Assembly: GCF_040529335.1 (NCBI RefSeq)
Contig: NZ_CP159534.1
Location: 8,370,001-8,434,000, forward strand
Source: Streptomyces sp. HUAS MG91
Lineage (GTDB): Bacteria; Actinomycetota; Actinomycetes; Streptomycetales; Streptomycetaceae
Reading direction: 5' to 3'
Length of the DNA stretch: 64,000 nucleotides
Shown here piece after piece: positions 42,891-50,680 of this stretch. The position numbers and the translations under genes are program-made. Below the pieces are notes generated by a model. It was not told where the DNA came from and did no database searches. It saw nothing but the letters and a program-made list of their open reading frames with translations. Within the stretch, counting starts at the first letter, position 1, and every line of letters begins with the position of its first letter.

Positions 42891-43577
42891 TCAGGCTGCC
42901 TGAAGCGCGGCGGACAGACGCTGCTTTACCTGCCGGGAGAGGTCATCGGCGAGGATCTCGGGCGCGCCGGCCTCGATGCCGCGCAGGGCTTGGGCGGCGA
43001 CATCGGCGGGGTCGGACTTCTGGTCGGCGGGGATGTGCGCGGCCATGTCGGTGGCCATGTAGCCGACGTGGAGTGCCGAGACGGTGATGCCGCGCGGGGC
43101 GAGTTCCTCCCGTACGGCATCGGTCTGCGCCCAGGCCGCCGCCTTCGACGCCGCGTAGGAACCGAGTCCTGCCGGGTGCAGCCAGGACAGGACGGACAGG
43201 ACGTTCAGGACGGCGCCGCCGCCGTTGCGCTCGATGACCGGAGCGAAGGCCCGGGTCACGGCGAGCGGGCCGTAGAAGTTGGTCTCCATGTCGCGGCGCA
43301 CCGCGTCCAGGTCGTCCGTGAGCAGCCGGGCGCCGGTGGACAGGCCGGCGTTGTTCACGAGCAGCGTCGCGTCGGACACGGTGGAGGCCGCGGCGCTGAC
43401 CGACTCCGCGTCGGTCACGTCGAGGCGCAGCGGGCGCACGCCCGGCAGATCCACCGTCTCGGGGCGGCGGGCCGCCGCGTACACCGTGGCTCCGCGCTCC
43501 ACGAGCTGGGCGGCCAGGTGACGGCCCAGCCCCCGGTTGGCACCCGTGATCACAGCGACCGCGTTCTTCAGTTCCAT
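42891..43577 (-). CDS. Short-chain dehydrogenase/reductase
   Basis: A 228-residue NAD(P)-dependent SDR. The cofactor motif is TGANRGLGRHL (TGxxxGxG), followed by LDVTD, NNAG, the catalytic Ser in LSVLSW and YAASK. The length and the short C-terminus match the classical SDR group often paired with TetR genes. ATG start. It is divergent from a TetR regulator, which likely represses it through the site at 43607-43628. Substrate unknown. Confidence 0.92.
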   Translation of the reverse strand: MELKNAVAVITGANRGLGRHLAAQLVERGATVYAAARRPETVDLPGVRPLRLDVTDAESVSAAASTVSDATLLVNNAGLSTGARLLTDDLDAVRRDMETNFYGPLAVTRAFAPVIERNGGGAVLNVLSVLSWLHPAGLGSYAASKAAAWAQTDAVREELAPRGITVSALHVGYMATDMAAHIPADQKSDPADVAAQALRGIEAGAPEILADDLSRQVKQRLSAALQAA

Positions 43578-43606
43578 GTCGGCTCCTAGGTACGTCGTGG
43601 GCTTAT

Positions 43607-43628
43607 TTAGATTGCGCTCAACATCTAA
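43607..43628. promoter_or_regulatory. Candidate TetR operator in SDR/TetR divergent gap
   Basis: TTAGAT (43607-43612) and ATCTAA (43623-43628) are perfect 6-bp arms 10 bp apart, in an A/T-rich 119-bp promoter gap. Position and spacing fit a TetR dimer controlling both genes. Confidence 0.5.
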
Positions 43629-43696
43629 CGACTACACTAGAATAGATTTCGGTCGACATCAAAGTGGGGGACCGGCATCGACATGGGAGGTGGCCG

Positions 43697-44260
43697 ATGG
43701 GCCGCGTATCGCGGGAGCAGGCCGAGGAGAACCGCCGGCGGGTCGTGGAGACCGCCTCCCGGCTGTTCCGGGAACAGGGCACCCACGTCAGTGTCGCCGA
43801 GCTGATGAAGGCGGCCGGTCTGACGCACGGCGGCTTCTACAAGCAGTTCGCCTCGAAGGAGGCCCTCGTCGACGAGGCCACCGCCCACGCCTTCGGCCGG
43901 CTCGCCGAGCGCCATCGAGCCGGAGCCGAGCAGGGCGCGCGCGGACCGGATGCCTCCCGCCGCGCGTTCATCGACACCTACCTCTCCGTGGAGCACCGCG
44001 ACGACGCGGCCGACGGCTGCCCGGTCTCCGGGCTCGCCACCGACATCGCCCGCGACGGCGAGGACCGCGAGGCCCGCCGTGTCTACACCGAGGGCGTGCG
44101 GGCGTTCGCCGACCGGCTCACCACCGACGAGCAGGACGGCGTCACGTCCCTGTGCACCCTTGTCGGCGCACTCGTCCTGGCTCGCGCCACCAAGGGCGAC
44201 CCGCTCTCCGAGGAGATCCTCGAGACGGCGCGTGCGGCCCTGACCGAGGACCCGGCCTGA
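43697..44260 (+). CDS. TetR/AcrR family regulator
   Basis: A 187-residue repressor. The helix-turn-helix reads RRVVETASRLFREQGTHVSVAELMKAAGLTHGGFYKQFASKEAL, and the C-terminal domain starts with a Cys-containing DGCPVSGLATDIAR typical of the AcrR branch that regulates SDR enzymes and responds to electrophiles. The ATG at 43697 has GGGAGG 6 bp upstream. Divergent SDR partner. Confidence 0.92.
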   Translation: MGRVSREQAEENRRRVVETASRLFREQGTHVSVAELMKAAGLTHGGFYKQFASKEALVDEATAHAFGRLAERHRAGAEQGARGPDASRRAFIDTYLSVEHRDDAADGCPVSGLATDIARDGEDREARRVYTEGVRAFADRLTTDEQDGVTSLCTLVGALVLARATKGDPLSEEILETARAALTEDPA

Positions 44261-44414
44261 GCCTCAGCGCGCCACGCTCCCGCGCGCCTCACGGGCGCGA
44301 CGCGCCGCGATGCGGCACATCGGCCGAGCCGCATCCGTACGGGCCTGCATCCGTACGAGTGGATCTGCGCGCCCCTTTGCACGGGAGGCGGCTTCGGCAG
44401 CTGATGATCGGACC

Positions 44415-44606
44415 ATGAGTCACGACATCACATCGGTCATTCCCGTTCAGGACGCCGTACGCCGGTTGGAGGTACTGACCCTCGAAGAAGCCCACGACCT
44501 GCTGCGACTGCTGCAACTGGTGGCGGGGGAGGGGCTGGAGGAACTGTCGGAGGAGGCGGGCTGGTTCGCCCGCGAGATCGCCTCGCGGATCCCGTCGGAG
44601 AACTAG
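44415..44606 (+). CDS. Small helical hypothetical protein
   Basis: A 63-residue acidic protein, MSHDITSVIPVQDAVRRLEV onward, predicted all-helical with leucine-rich amphipathic segments (LTLEEAHDLLRLLQLVAG). Its TAG stop is part of the left end (CTAG) of the degenerate mini-element at 44603-44694, so the native C-terminus may have been altered by insertion. Family unknown. Confidence 0.6.
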   Translation: MSHDITSVIPVQDAVRRLEVLTLEEAHDLLRLLQLVAGEGLEELSEEAGWFAREIASRIPSEN

Positions 44607-44694
44607 GGCCTGTCCGGCGGATCTTGTCGCGGGCGCGGGGTCTGGAAACGCGCGAGCCGACCGACTGCGACCTGATCGGCCGGACGGGCCTTAG
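44603..44694. mobile_element. Degenerate MITE-like inverted-repeat element (92 bp)
   Basis: The left end CTAGGGCCTGTCCGGC and the complement of the right end, CTAAGGCCCGTCCGGCC, match imperfectly. The left end shares CTAGGGCCTGTC with the perfect MITE at 30818. It has no coding capacity. It is probably a decayed relative of the same class of elements. Confidence 0.6.
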
Positions 44695-44701
44695 GGGGAA
44701 A

Positions 44702-44736
44702 GTCCCGCCGGACGGGCGGAGGCCGCGCGGCGGGAC
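44702..44736. terminator. Hairpin at the end of the STM401x operon
   Basis: GTCCCGCC and GGCGGGAC form a perfect 8-bp stem with a 19-nt GC-rich loop, downstream of the last minus-strand gene of the operon. Probable terminator. Confidence 0.55.
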
Positions 44737-44778
44737 ATCGGGCGACTGGTGGTGACGGAGTTTCGGCAACGCACACCA

Positions 44779-45660
44779 TCAAGGCGGACCGGGAATCGGC
44801 GTCCTGACCGCGTGGACCGGCGCTGCGGGTATCCGCTCCAGGACTCCGCCCGCGAAGACGTCGTACAGCGGCAGCGTCTCCAGATGGACGTAGCCGATGT
44901 GACAGTCGCAGACCGTCAGCGGGCACGCCCGGGGCGCGAGCGCCGCCCGCCAGGAACCGTCGTACAGGTTGCCCAGCTCGGCGCGGACGAAGTGACAGCG
45001 GCGCACCGTGCCCTCGCCGTCCACCGAGACGACCGAGGAACCCGTCCGGCAGGGCAGCCCGGCCGAGCGGTGCGGGTGCCTGCTGTACGGGAAGAGGGGA
45101 TCGACGGCCGTCCAGGCCGCGGCCTCCTCGTCCGTGTACGTACGGCCCTCCGCCGCGTTCACCCACAGGTACACCTCGGACGGCAGGGCCCTGCGCAGCG
45201 TGCGGGCCTGCTCCAAGTGCTCCGGGAACCCAACCACACCGACGCTGAACCGCACACCGCGCTCCGCCAGCTCCCGCGTCTTGCCGAGGAACCGCTCGTA
45301 GGGCGTCTGCCCCGGGTGGAACGTGCACCACAGGGCCAGCGTGTCCAGGTCGGCGTCGGCGAGCCACTCCGTGCGGCAGCTCAGATTGGTCTGGATGGCG
45401 ACGCGCGCGACGTGCTCGTGGTGCGAGAGCTCGACCATCGCCCTGCGGTACCAGGATCGGACAAGCCCCTCGCCCCACGGTGTGAACAGGACGGACAGCC
45501 GGTCCTCGCGCTGCCCGGCCGCCCAGCCGGTGAACCGCTCCAGCGCCGCGCGGTCCGCCCGCAACTGCGCGGTCGAGTCGCGCCGCTTGGCGAACGGGCA
45601 GTACGGACAGTCGTAGTCGCACGAGGACAGCGGCCCCCGGTACAGCAGCGTCAGGTCCAT
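44779..45660 (-). CDS. STM4011 family radical SAM protein
   Basis: A 293-residue radical SAM enzyme, last gene of a five-gene operon. The iron-sulphur motif is Cys14-x3-Cys18-x2-Cys21 (SSCDYDCPYCPFAKRR). Further on, CRTGSSVVSVDGEGTVRRCHF and CPLTVCDCHIGY suggest extra Cys ligands, perhaps an auxiliary cluster as in SPASM-type enzymes. It starts with ATG 45660, 9 bp after the STM4012 stop. The family is named after a Salmonella gene of unknown function. The reaction is unknown; peptide or small-molecule modification is a guess. Confidence 0.88.
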   Translation of the reverse strand: MDLTLLYRGPLSSCDYDCPYCPFAKRRDSTAQLRADRAALERFTGWAAGQREDRLSVLFTPWGEGLVRSWYRRAMVELSHHEHVARVAIQTNLSCRTEWLADADLDTLALWCTFHPGQTPYERFLGKTRELAERGVRFSVGVVGFPEHLEQARTLRRALPSEVYLWVNAAEGRTYTDEEAAAWTAVDPLFPYSRHPHRSAGLPCRTGSSVVSVDGEGTVRRCHFVRAELGNLYDGSWRAALAPRACPLTVCDCHIGYVHLETLPLYDVFAGGVLERIPAAPVHAVRTPIPGPP

Positions 45661-45668
45661 CGGCCCGC

Positions 45669-47048
45669 TCACCTCGGCTCGTACGCGGCCATCGCGGCGC
45701 GCACCTCGGGGGAGAACAGTTCCGGCCCGAGCGCGTCCGAATGCGCCAGCCCCTCGGGTGTCAGCCGCAGCCGCGGCCCGTCCTCGCACGGCTCCAGCCA
45801 GCCGCGCGCGGCGAACGCGGCGAGCTCGGACGGAAAGTCGTCGAACGCACCCGAGCCGAACCGCGTCCGGTAGTCGTCCAACGGCATGCCCTCTGCCTGC
45901 AGCAGCGACTGCAGCAGATGCCGGCGGCGCGCCTCCCGCCCGTCGACGCGGCGCCCGTGCCGCGCCCGCGCGAACTCCTCGGAAGGGGTGGCCGTGTAGC
46001 CGTCGATGATCGCGCGGATCTCCCGCATGTCGACGGCGTACTCGAAGGAGTAGTGCAGCGACGAGGTGTACGAGCGTGCGCCGCAGCCCAGACCGATCAT
46101 GCCGTCGGTCTGGCAGGCGTAGTCGTCCGGGCCCTGCGCGGGGGCGTCCGCACGCCGGAACATGCGCATCGACACCTGCTCGTAGCCGTGCTCCAGAAGA
46201 TGGTCGCGGCCCTGGCGGTACAGGCGCAGCCGCTGCCCGTCCCATGCCTGGTCAGTGAGCGGGGCGGCGCTCCGGCCCAGGCCGGTCAGCGGCCGGACGT
46301 AGAGCGGGTAGAGGTACAGCTCCTCGGGGCGCCAGACGAGCGCCGCGTCCAGGGAGGTGCGCCAGCTCGCCGGGGTCTGGCCGTCGATGCCGTAGATCAG
46401 GTCGATGTTCAGCACCGGGATGTCCGTGTCCCGGATGCGGGAGAGTGCCGCCTCCACGTCCGCACGGCGCTGCGGCCGGACCGCGGCGCGGGCCTCCGCG
46501 TCGACGAAGCTCTGCACGCCGATGCTGAGCCGGGTCGTGCCGCGCTCGGCGAGGACCGCGAGCCGGTCCGCCGTGGCCGTCGCGGGCGAGGTCTCCACAG
46601 ACAGCGGCACCGCCCGCAGGTCCGCTCCCGTGCGAAGCTCCGCGATGTCGCACAGCCGTACCAGCTCGTCCGCGTCGAGGAAGGTGGGAGTGCCGCCGCC
46701 GAACGCCGCGTTGGCGAACCGCACGTCCCGGCCGTCGCCGAGCGCCTCGCGCACCGCCACGGCCTGCCGCTCCAGGGCGTCCAGATAGCGGCCCGTCAGC
46801 TCGTCCGGAGCGCCGATGCGCGTGAACAGATTGCAGAAGCCGCAGCGGACCTCGCAGAACGGTATGTGGAGATAGAGCGAGAGCGCGCCCTTGGGCTCGT
46901 CGCGCCACAGGTCGCGCAGCGCGGGGCGCTCGGGCAGCGGCCGGTAGGCGGTCTTGTGCGGGTACGCGTAGACATAACTCTGGTACGGGCGCGGGGCGTC
47001 GGTGGGCGCGGCGTCGGCGCGTGCGGTCTCTTCGGCGGTGGTGGTCAT
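45669..47048 (-). CDS. STM4012 family radical SAM protein (HemN-like)
   Basis: A 459-residue radical SAM protein resembling coproporphyrinogen dehydrogenase (HemN/HemW). The start is ALSLYLHIPFCEVRCGFCNLF with Cys65, Cys69 and Cys72, followed by FGGGTPTFLDADELVRLC, RLSIGVQSFVDAEARAAVRPQRR and VLNIDLIYGIDGQTPASW. The HemN C-terminal-like domain (GMPLDDYRTRFG) follows. It is not expected to make haem, because the family occurs in this conserved gene set. ATG 47048 overlaps the STM4013 stop by 4 bp. Confidence 0.9.
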   Translation of the reverse strand: MTTTAEETARADAAPTDAPRPYQSYVYAYPHKTAYRPLPERPALRDLWRDEPKGALSLYLHIPFCEVRCGFCNLFTRIGAPDELTGRYLDALERQAVAVREALGDGRDVRFANAAFGGGTPTFLDADELVRLCDIAELRTGADLRAVPLSVETSPATATADRLAVLAERGTTRLSIGVQSFVDAEARAAVRPQRRADVEAALSRIRDTDIPVLNIDLIYGIDGQTPASWRTSLDAALVWRPEELYLYPLYVRPLTGLGRSAAPLTDQAWDGQRLRLYRQGRDHLLEHGYEQVSMRMFRRADAPAQGPDDYACQTDGMIGLGCGARSYTSSLHYSFEYAVDMREIRAIIDGYTATPSEEFARARHGRRVDGREARRRHLLQSLLQAEGMPLDDYRTRFGSGAFDDFPSELAAFAARGWLEPCEDGPRLRLTPEGLAHSDALGPELFSPEVRAAMAAYEPR

Positions 47049-47953
47049 GCGGTCGGCTCCAGGAAGAAGTGGGCGTAGGGCACGGTCCAGACCGCTTCGT
47101 GGCCGAGACGGTGGCCGGTGTAGCCGTCGTCCCCGTAGGTCGTGCCGTGGTCGGAGCAGACCATGGCGAAGCAGCGGCGGCGCGCGCTCATCGCCGCGAA
47201 CAGCCGCCCCACGTGCCGGTCGATGTACTCCAGAGCGGCGGCATGGGTCCGACGGGTGTCGCCCGCCGCGCGCGTGGCGCCCGGCAGGTGGAACCAGTTG
47301 GGCTGGTGCAGCGCCGCAGCGTTCACGAACAGGAAAAGCCGCTGCTCGTGCGGAAGACCGGCGACGACCTGCTCCGCGCGCGCGACCTGCGCCTCGAACG
47401 ATGTCGGCGAGGCGACGCCGAACTCCGGCTCCCAGTGGCTCTCCTGGAAGAGGCCCGGCAGAACGTTCCCCAGCGCGCCCTGCCGGTTGAAGAAGCCGAC
47501 GCCACCGACGCACACCGTCCGGTATCCGGCCGCGGCCAGGCCCGACACCAGGTCCGGGGTGTCGAAGACGTAGGTGCGGCCCGCCGTGGACTCACTGCCC
47601 GCGAACCGTGCCGCGAACAGCCGCGGATGCGGGCCGGGCGTCGCCGGAGTCGGCAGGAAACCGGCGAACATCGCCTGGTGGGAGGCGTACGTGAAGCTGC
47701 CCGGCGCGTGCCGCTTCTCCCAGGTGCCGCCCGGCAGATGACGTGCCAGGTGGGGGATGCGGCCCGCCTCGGCCAGCTCGACCGCCACGTCGTACCGCAG
47801 TGTGTCGAGGGTGAGCAGCAGGAGGTCGTCGCGGCTCACCACCTCGTTCATGTCGGGCATCTCGGGTGTCTCGGAAATCTCGGCATCGGTCGTCGCGCCG
47901 CTCGTGGCGGACGGCGCAGTCGGCGGTGGCGAGGTGGTGTCAGGTGCGGGCAT
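47045..47953 (-). CDS. STM4013/SEN3800 family hydrolase (sulfatase/alkaline phosphatase fold)
   Basis: A 302-residue metal-dependent hydrolase. LLLLTLDTLRYDVA carries the first metal Asp (D50), and SDHGTTYGDDGYTGHRLGH near the C-terminus carries the Asp-His and His metal ligands of the alkaline phosphatase superfamily. The nucleophile region is likely GSFTYASHQAMFAGF (Thr or Ser). No signal peptide, so it is cytosolic. ATG 47953 (AAGGA upstream) overlaps the STM4014 stop by 14 bp. It probably cleaves or transfers a phospho- or sulfo-group on the pathway's substrate. Confidence 0.88.
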   Translation of the reverse strand: MPAPDTTSPPPTAPSATSGATTDAEISETPEMPDMNEVVSRDDLLLLTLDTLRYDVAVELAEAGRIPHLARHLPGGTWEKRHAPGSFTYASHQAMFAGFLPTPATPGPHPRLFAARFAGSESTAGRTYVFDTPDLVSGLAAAGYRTVCVGGVGFFNRQGALGNVLPGLFQESHWEPEFGVASPTSFEAQVARAEQVVAGLPHEQRLFLFVNAAALHQPNWFHLPGATRAAGDTRRTHAAALEYIDRHVGRLFAAMSARRRCFAMVCSDHGTTYGDDGYTGHRLGHEAVWTVPYAHFFLEPTA

Positions 47954-49181
47954 CGCGGGTCCTTGCAAGCGGGTGTGCGGCGGCAGCCGCCGGGTGCGGG
48001 GCGCCGAACGCGGCCGGGGCCCGCGCGGGGTGCGCGGCATCGGGGAAGTGGCGGAGCACGGCGGCGACCTGGGCCGCGTAGGTGTCCAGGCCCTCGGCGC
48101 CGCTGCCGGGCAGCCCGGTCAGGCGCGGCAGCAGATCGCCGAAGGCGTTGACCTCGCCGACGGTGAAGCGCCGCCAGCCCACCGACGGCAGCAGGTCGAC
48201 GCCGACGCAGAGGGTGCGCGGGAAGCAGGCGGCCGCACGCTCGCACAGGTCGAGGGCGTGCGCCCAGGAGGCCCCCGCGGCCTGCCGGGCGGTGGCCCAT
48301 TCGCCGCGCAGGCCGCCGAGATGGAGGTTGGTCAGAGGCGTCCGGCTGGTGCGCACGACGGCGTGCGTGGCGCGGCCGGCGACCACGACGACGCGCAGAT
48401 CGGCCGCCCGTCCTTGCAGTGACGCCTTCGGCAGCCAGCGCTCGATGTGCAACCCGTCCGGAGCCAGCGCGTCCACGATCGCCGCGATGTCGGCCTCACG
48501 TGTGTAGCGCCGCACGCGCAGGGAGTTGTGCAGTGCGCCGTCCGCCGCCTCCACGGACGTCGTGGCGCGGATCCGGCCGGGACCCGCCGTCTCCAGGGCG
48601 AGCACTCCGGAGGCCGACGAGCCGTGCGCCGGCTTGACGAACACCCGGGGCATTCCGTGCTCCGCCATCAACGCCCGCACGTCGTCCCAGCCGGCGACCT
48701 CGGCGGTGTCGCCGGACGTGGGGGAGGCAGGGACGGCCACTCCCGCATCGGCGAGGACACGGTGACAGCGGCGCTTGTCGAAGAGCACGGCGACGTCGTC
48801 GGGATCGTCGAGCCGGACCCCGCCGTCGAGGGACCGTACGGCCGCCAGGAACCGTCGGTACCACCGGGCGCCGCCCTCGACCCGCGTCGGATCGGACACG
48901 TCCCGCAGGGCGCGCTCGACCTCCTCGTCCTCGCCCGCCGAGTCGATCCGCACGATCTCGTCGTCGGCGAACGAGGCGCCGCCGTCACGCAGTACGTCAC
49001 GCCACGCGACCGTACGAGGCGCCGGCAGTCCCGCGTTTCGCACGGCGGCCGTGAACAGGTCCACCCGGCGATTGCCAGGATTGCCGACGACGGCGAGACG
49101 GAGAGGGGCGGGGTGCGGCACGGACGCGGCCCCGGTGTCCGGTGCGCCGTCCGGCCCCGCCGGTGTGGTCCGCCCGGTCAT
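47940..49181 (-). CDS. STM4014 family protein (ATP-grasp-like)
   Basis: A 413-residue protein. The central part has an ATP-grasp look: MPRVFVKPAHGSSASGVLAL (the lysine and glycine-rich loop), then GLHIERWLPKASLQGRAADLRVVVV and TVGEVNAFGDLLPRL with acidic metal ligands. It would ligate a carboxylate to an amine or thiol using ATP. ATG 49181 overlaps the STM4015 stop by 4 bp. The C-terminal 30 residues are Ala/Pro-rich and poorly conserved. Operon context suggests a peptide-like or RiPP-like modification system, unproven. Confidence 0.85.
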   Translation of the reverse strand: MTGRTTPAGPDGAPDTGAASVPHPAPLRLAVVGNPGNRRVDLFTAAVRNAGLPAPRTVAWRDVLRDGGASFADDEIVRIDSAGEDEEVERALRDVSDPTRVEGGARWYRRFLAAVRSLDGGVRLDDPDDVAVLFDKRRCHRVLADAGVAVPASPTSGDTAEVAGWDDVRALMAEHGMPRVFVKPAHGSSASGVLALETAGPGRIRATTSVEAADGALHNSLRVRRYTREADIAAIVDALAPDGLHIERWLPKASLQGRAADLRVVVVAGRATHAVVRTSRTPLTNLHLGGLRGEWATARQAAGASWAHALDLCERAAACFPRTLCVGVDLLPSVGWRRFTVGEVNAFGDLLPRLTGLPGSGAEGLDTYAAQVAAVLRHFPDAAHPARAPAAFGAPHPAAAAAHPLARTRDART

Positions 49182-50137
49182 TCGCCGACCGAGACGTACC
49201 GCCACACGGTGTCCCCGTCCTGGTCCTCCTCCGCGCCGTCGGCGTCGAGGTCGACCTCCACGCCCGCGGGTACCAGGGAGTCCAGGATGCGCTGACGCAG
49301 GCCGTCGCTCAGGTAGTTGTGGCGCAGGTCGAGCTTGCTCAGGTGCGTGAGCGGCTGGCCCGCGAGGAGCGCGGTGGCGCCGTCGTCGGTGAGGACGCCC
49401 ATCGACAGGTCGAGCGTGTCGAGCCGGGCCACCACCGGTGCGGCCGCCACGGCCGCCGTGATGTCGTCCTGGATCTCGCTGTTGCACAGGGCCAGGTGCT
49501 TCAGGGCCGGCAGCCGGCCGCCCGTCAGCAAGGGCTCGACGTCGGCGACCGCGGAGTCACCGCCGTAGTCCGACGTGCCCAGCCACAGGGTGAGCCGGGT
49601 CAGGGCGGGCAGCTCGCTCGCCGCGATGCCGCGCACCACCTCGGCGGGCAGACCGCCCGTCTCCACGGTGAGGGAGCGCAGCCGGTCGTGGCGCACCGCA
49701 GGGAACGCCAGGCTGGTCCCGCCGCGCACCGCGAACTCGGTCAGTTCCGGGAAGCCGTTCAGCAGCGGGGTGACGTCGCTCTGCGTGATCCAGGAGATCT
49801 CGCACTCCTCGAAGACCATGTCCCCCAGGAACAGCGCGCGCAGCGCCGTCAGCCGGTCCCGCGCCTCCAGCAGCGCACCGATGACCGGCCCCGACCCCTC
49901 CTCGTACGGGTCGCTCCACGAGCCGACGACGATCGCCTTGACGCCGCCGAGGTCCACGGCCTTGGCGAACCGGGCGAACGCCTCCGGCCACGACTCCTCG
50001 CTGTCGTACGACTCGACGGAGATCCGCCACGCGACGGCGTCAGCGGCGGGCAGCGCCGCCGCCTGCTCCGCGTCCGCCGCCGGGAAGTCGAAGGTGGGCA
50101 GGCCGTGCAGCTCCTGCAAGTGGTTTCCGATGGCCAT
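49178..50137 (-). CDS. STM4015 family protein (leucine-rich-repeat-like)
   Basis: A 319-residue first gene of the operon. The middle and C-terminal parts are LRR-like: LPALTRLTLWLGTSDYGG, LPALKHLALCNSEI, VVARLDTLDLSMGVLTDDGATALL and LTHLSKLDLRHNYLSD, each with the LxxLxL strand and a ribonuclease-inhibitor-type helix. It ends in an acidic tail. It probably acts as a recognition or scaffold subunit. ATG 50137; the promoter should lie in the 174-bp divergent gap. Confidence 0.87.
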   Translation of the reverse strand: MAIGNHLQELHGLPTFDFPAADAEQAAALPAADAVAWRISVESYDSEESWPEAFARFAKAVDLGGVKAIVVGSWSDPYEEGSGPVIGALLEARDRLTALRALFLGDMVFEECEISWITQSDVTPLLNGFPELTEFAVRGGTSLAFPAVRHDRLRSLTVETGGLPAEVVRGIAASELPALTRLTLWLGTSDYGGDSAVADVEPLLTGGRLPALKHLALCNSEIQDDITAAVAAAPVVARLDTLDLSMGVLTDDGATALLAGQPLTHLSKLDLRHNYLSDGLRQRILDSLVPAGVEVDLDADGAEEDQDGDTVWRYVSVGE

Positions 50138-50207
50138 GTCCGCCCCGTTCCCGATCTGTTCGCGCCGTCCGCGATCTCCGCTGGAACTGAAGTTGTACCA
50201 ACCGGCA

Positions 50208-50249
50208 CTGACAACGGCGGCCGCGGGGCGCCCGGGCGGCTGTTGTCAG
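50208..50249. promoter_or_regulatory. Inverted repeat in the promoter gap of the STM401x operon
   Basis: CTGACAAC (50208-50215) and GTTGTCAG (50242-50249) are perfect 8-bp arms 26 bp apart between the divergent STM4015 and 50312 genes. It may be two half-sites for one regulator or paired promoter elements. Weak evidence. Confidence 0.35.
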
Positions 50250-50311
50250 ACCCAACCTCTACCGTCGGCGACGACGCGGCCGCACTCGGCGGACCGCGGG
50301 ACGGGAGAGCC

Positions 50312-50638
50312 ATGTACCGGCAGGGAGACGTGCTGATCGTGCCGCTCGCGGAGGGCGCGGTGCCGGCGCACGTACGCGACGCCCAGGACGAGCCGCGGGA
50401 CGCCCGCGGGCGGCTGGTGCTCGCACTGGGCGAGGTCACGGGCCACGCCCACGCGGTCGTCGGCCCCGGCCGACTGGTCCGCGAGCCGGGCCCGTTCGGC
50501 CCACTGCTGCTCCAACTGCCCGACGGCGGACGAGTGGTGCACGAGGAGCACGCGGCGATACCGCTGCCCAAGGGCTGGTTCCGGGTGATCCGGCAGCGCG
50601 AGTACGTGCCCGGTTCGGTGCGGATCGTGGCGGACTGA
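50312..50638 (+). CDS. Conserved hypothetical protein next to a DUF6745 gene
   Basis: A 108-residue beta-rich protein: MYRQGDVLIVPLAEGAVPAH at the start, GEVTGHAHAVVGPGRLV in the middle, ending HEEHAAIPLPKGWFRVIRQREYVPG. The His-rich GHAHAVV and HEEHAAI phrases are conserved in small proteins that accompany DUF6745 genes in actinomycetes and occur in phages. ATG with GGGAGAG upstream. The DUF6745 gene follows 42 bp downstream, forming a two-gene unit. Function unknown. Confidence 0.75.
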   Translation: MYRQGDVLIVPLAEGAVPAHVRDAQDEPRDARGRLVLALGEVTGHAHAVVGPGRLVREPGPFGPLLLQLPDGGRVVHEEHAAIPLPKGWFRVIRQREYVPGSVRIVAD

Positions 50639-50680
50639 CCGGACGGGACACGGCCGGGCGGGACAGGGACAGGGCGACGA

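Noticed and set aside
45669..47048. Calling the STM4012-type gene hemN (coproporphyrinogen dehydrogenase)
   Set aside because: It is HemN-like in fold but embedded in the conserved STM401x operon, so a haem role is not supported.
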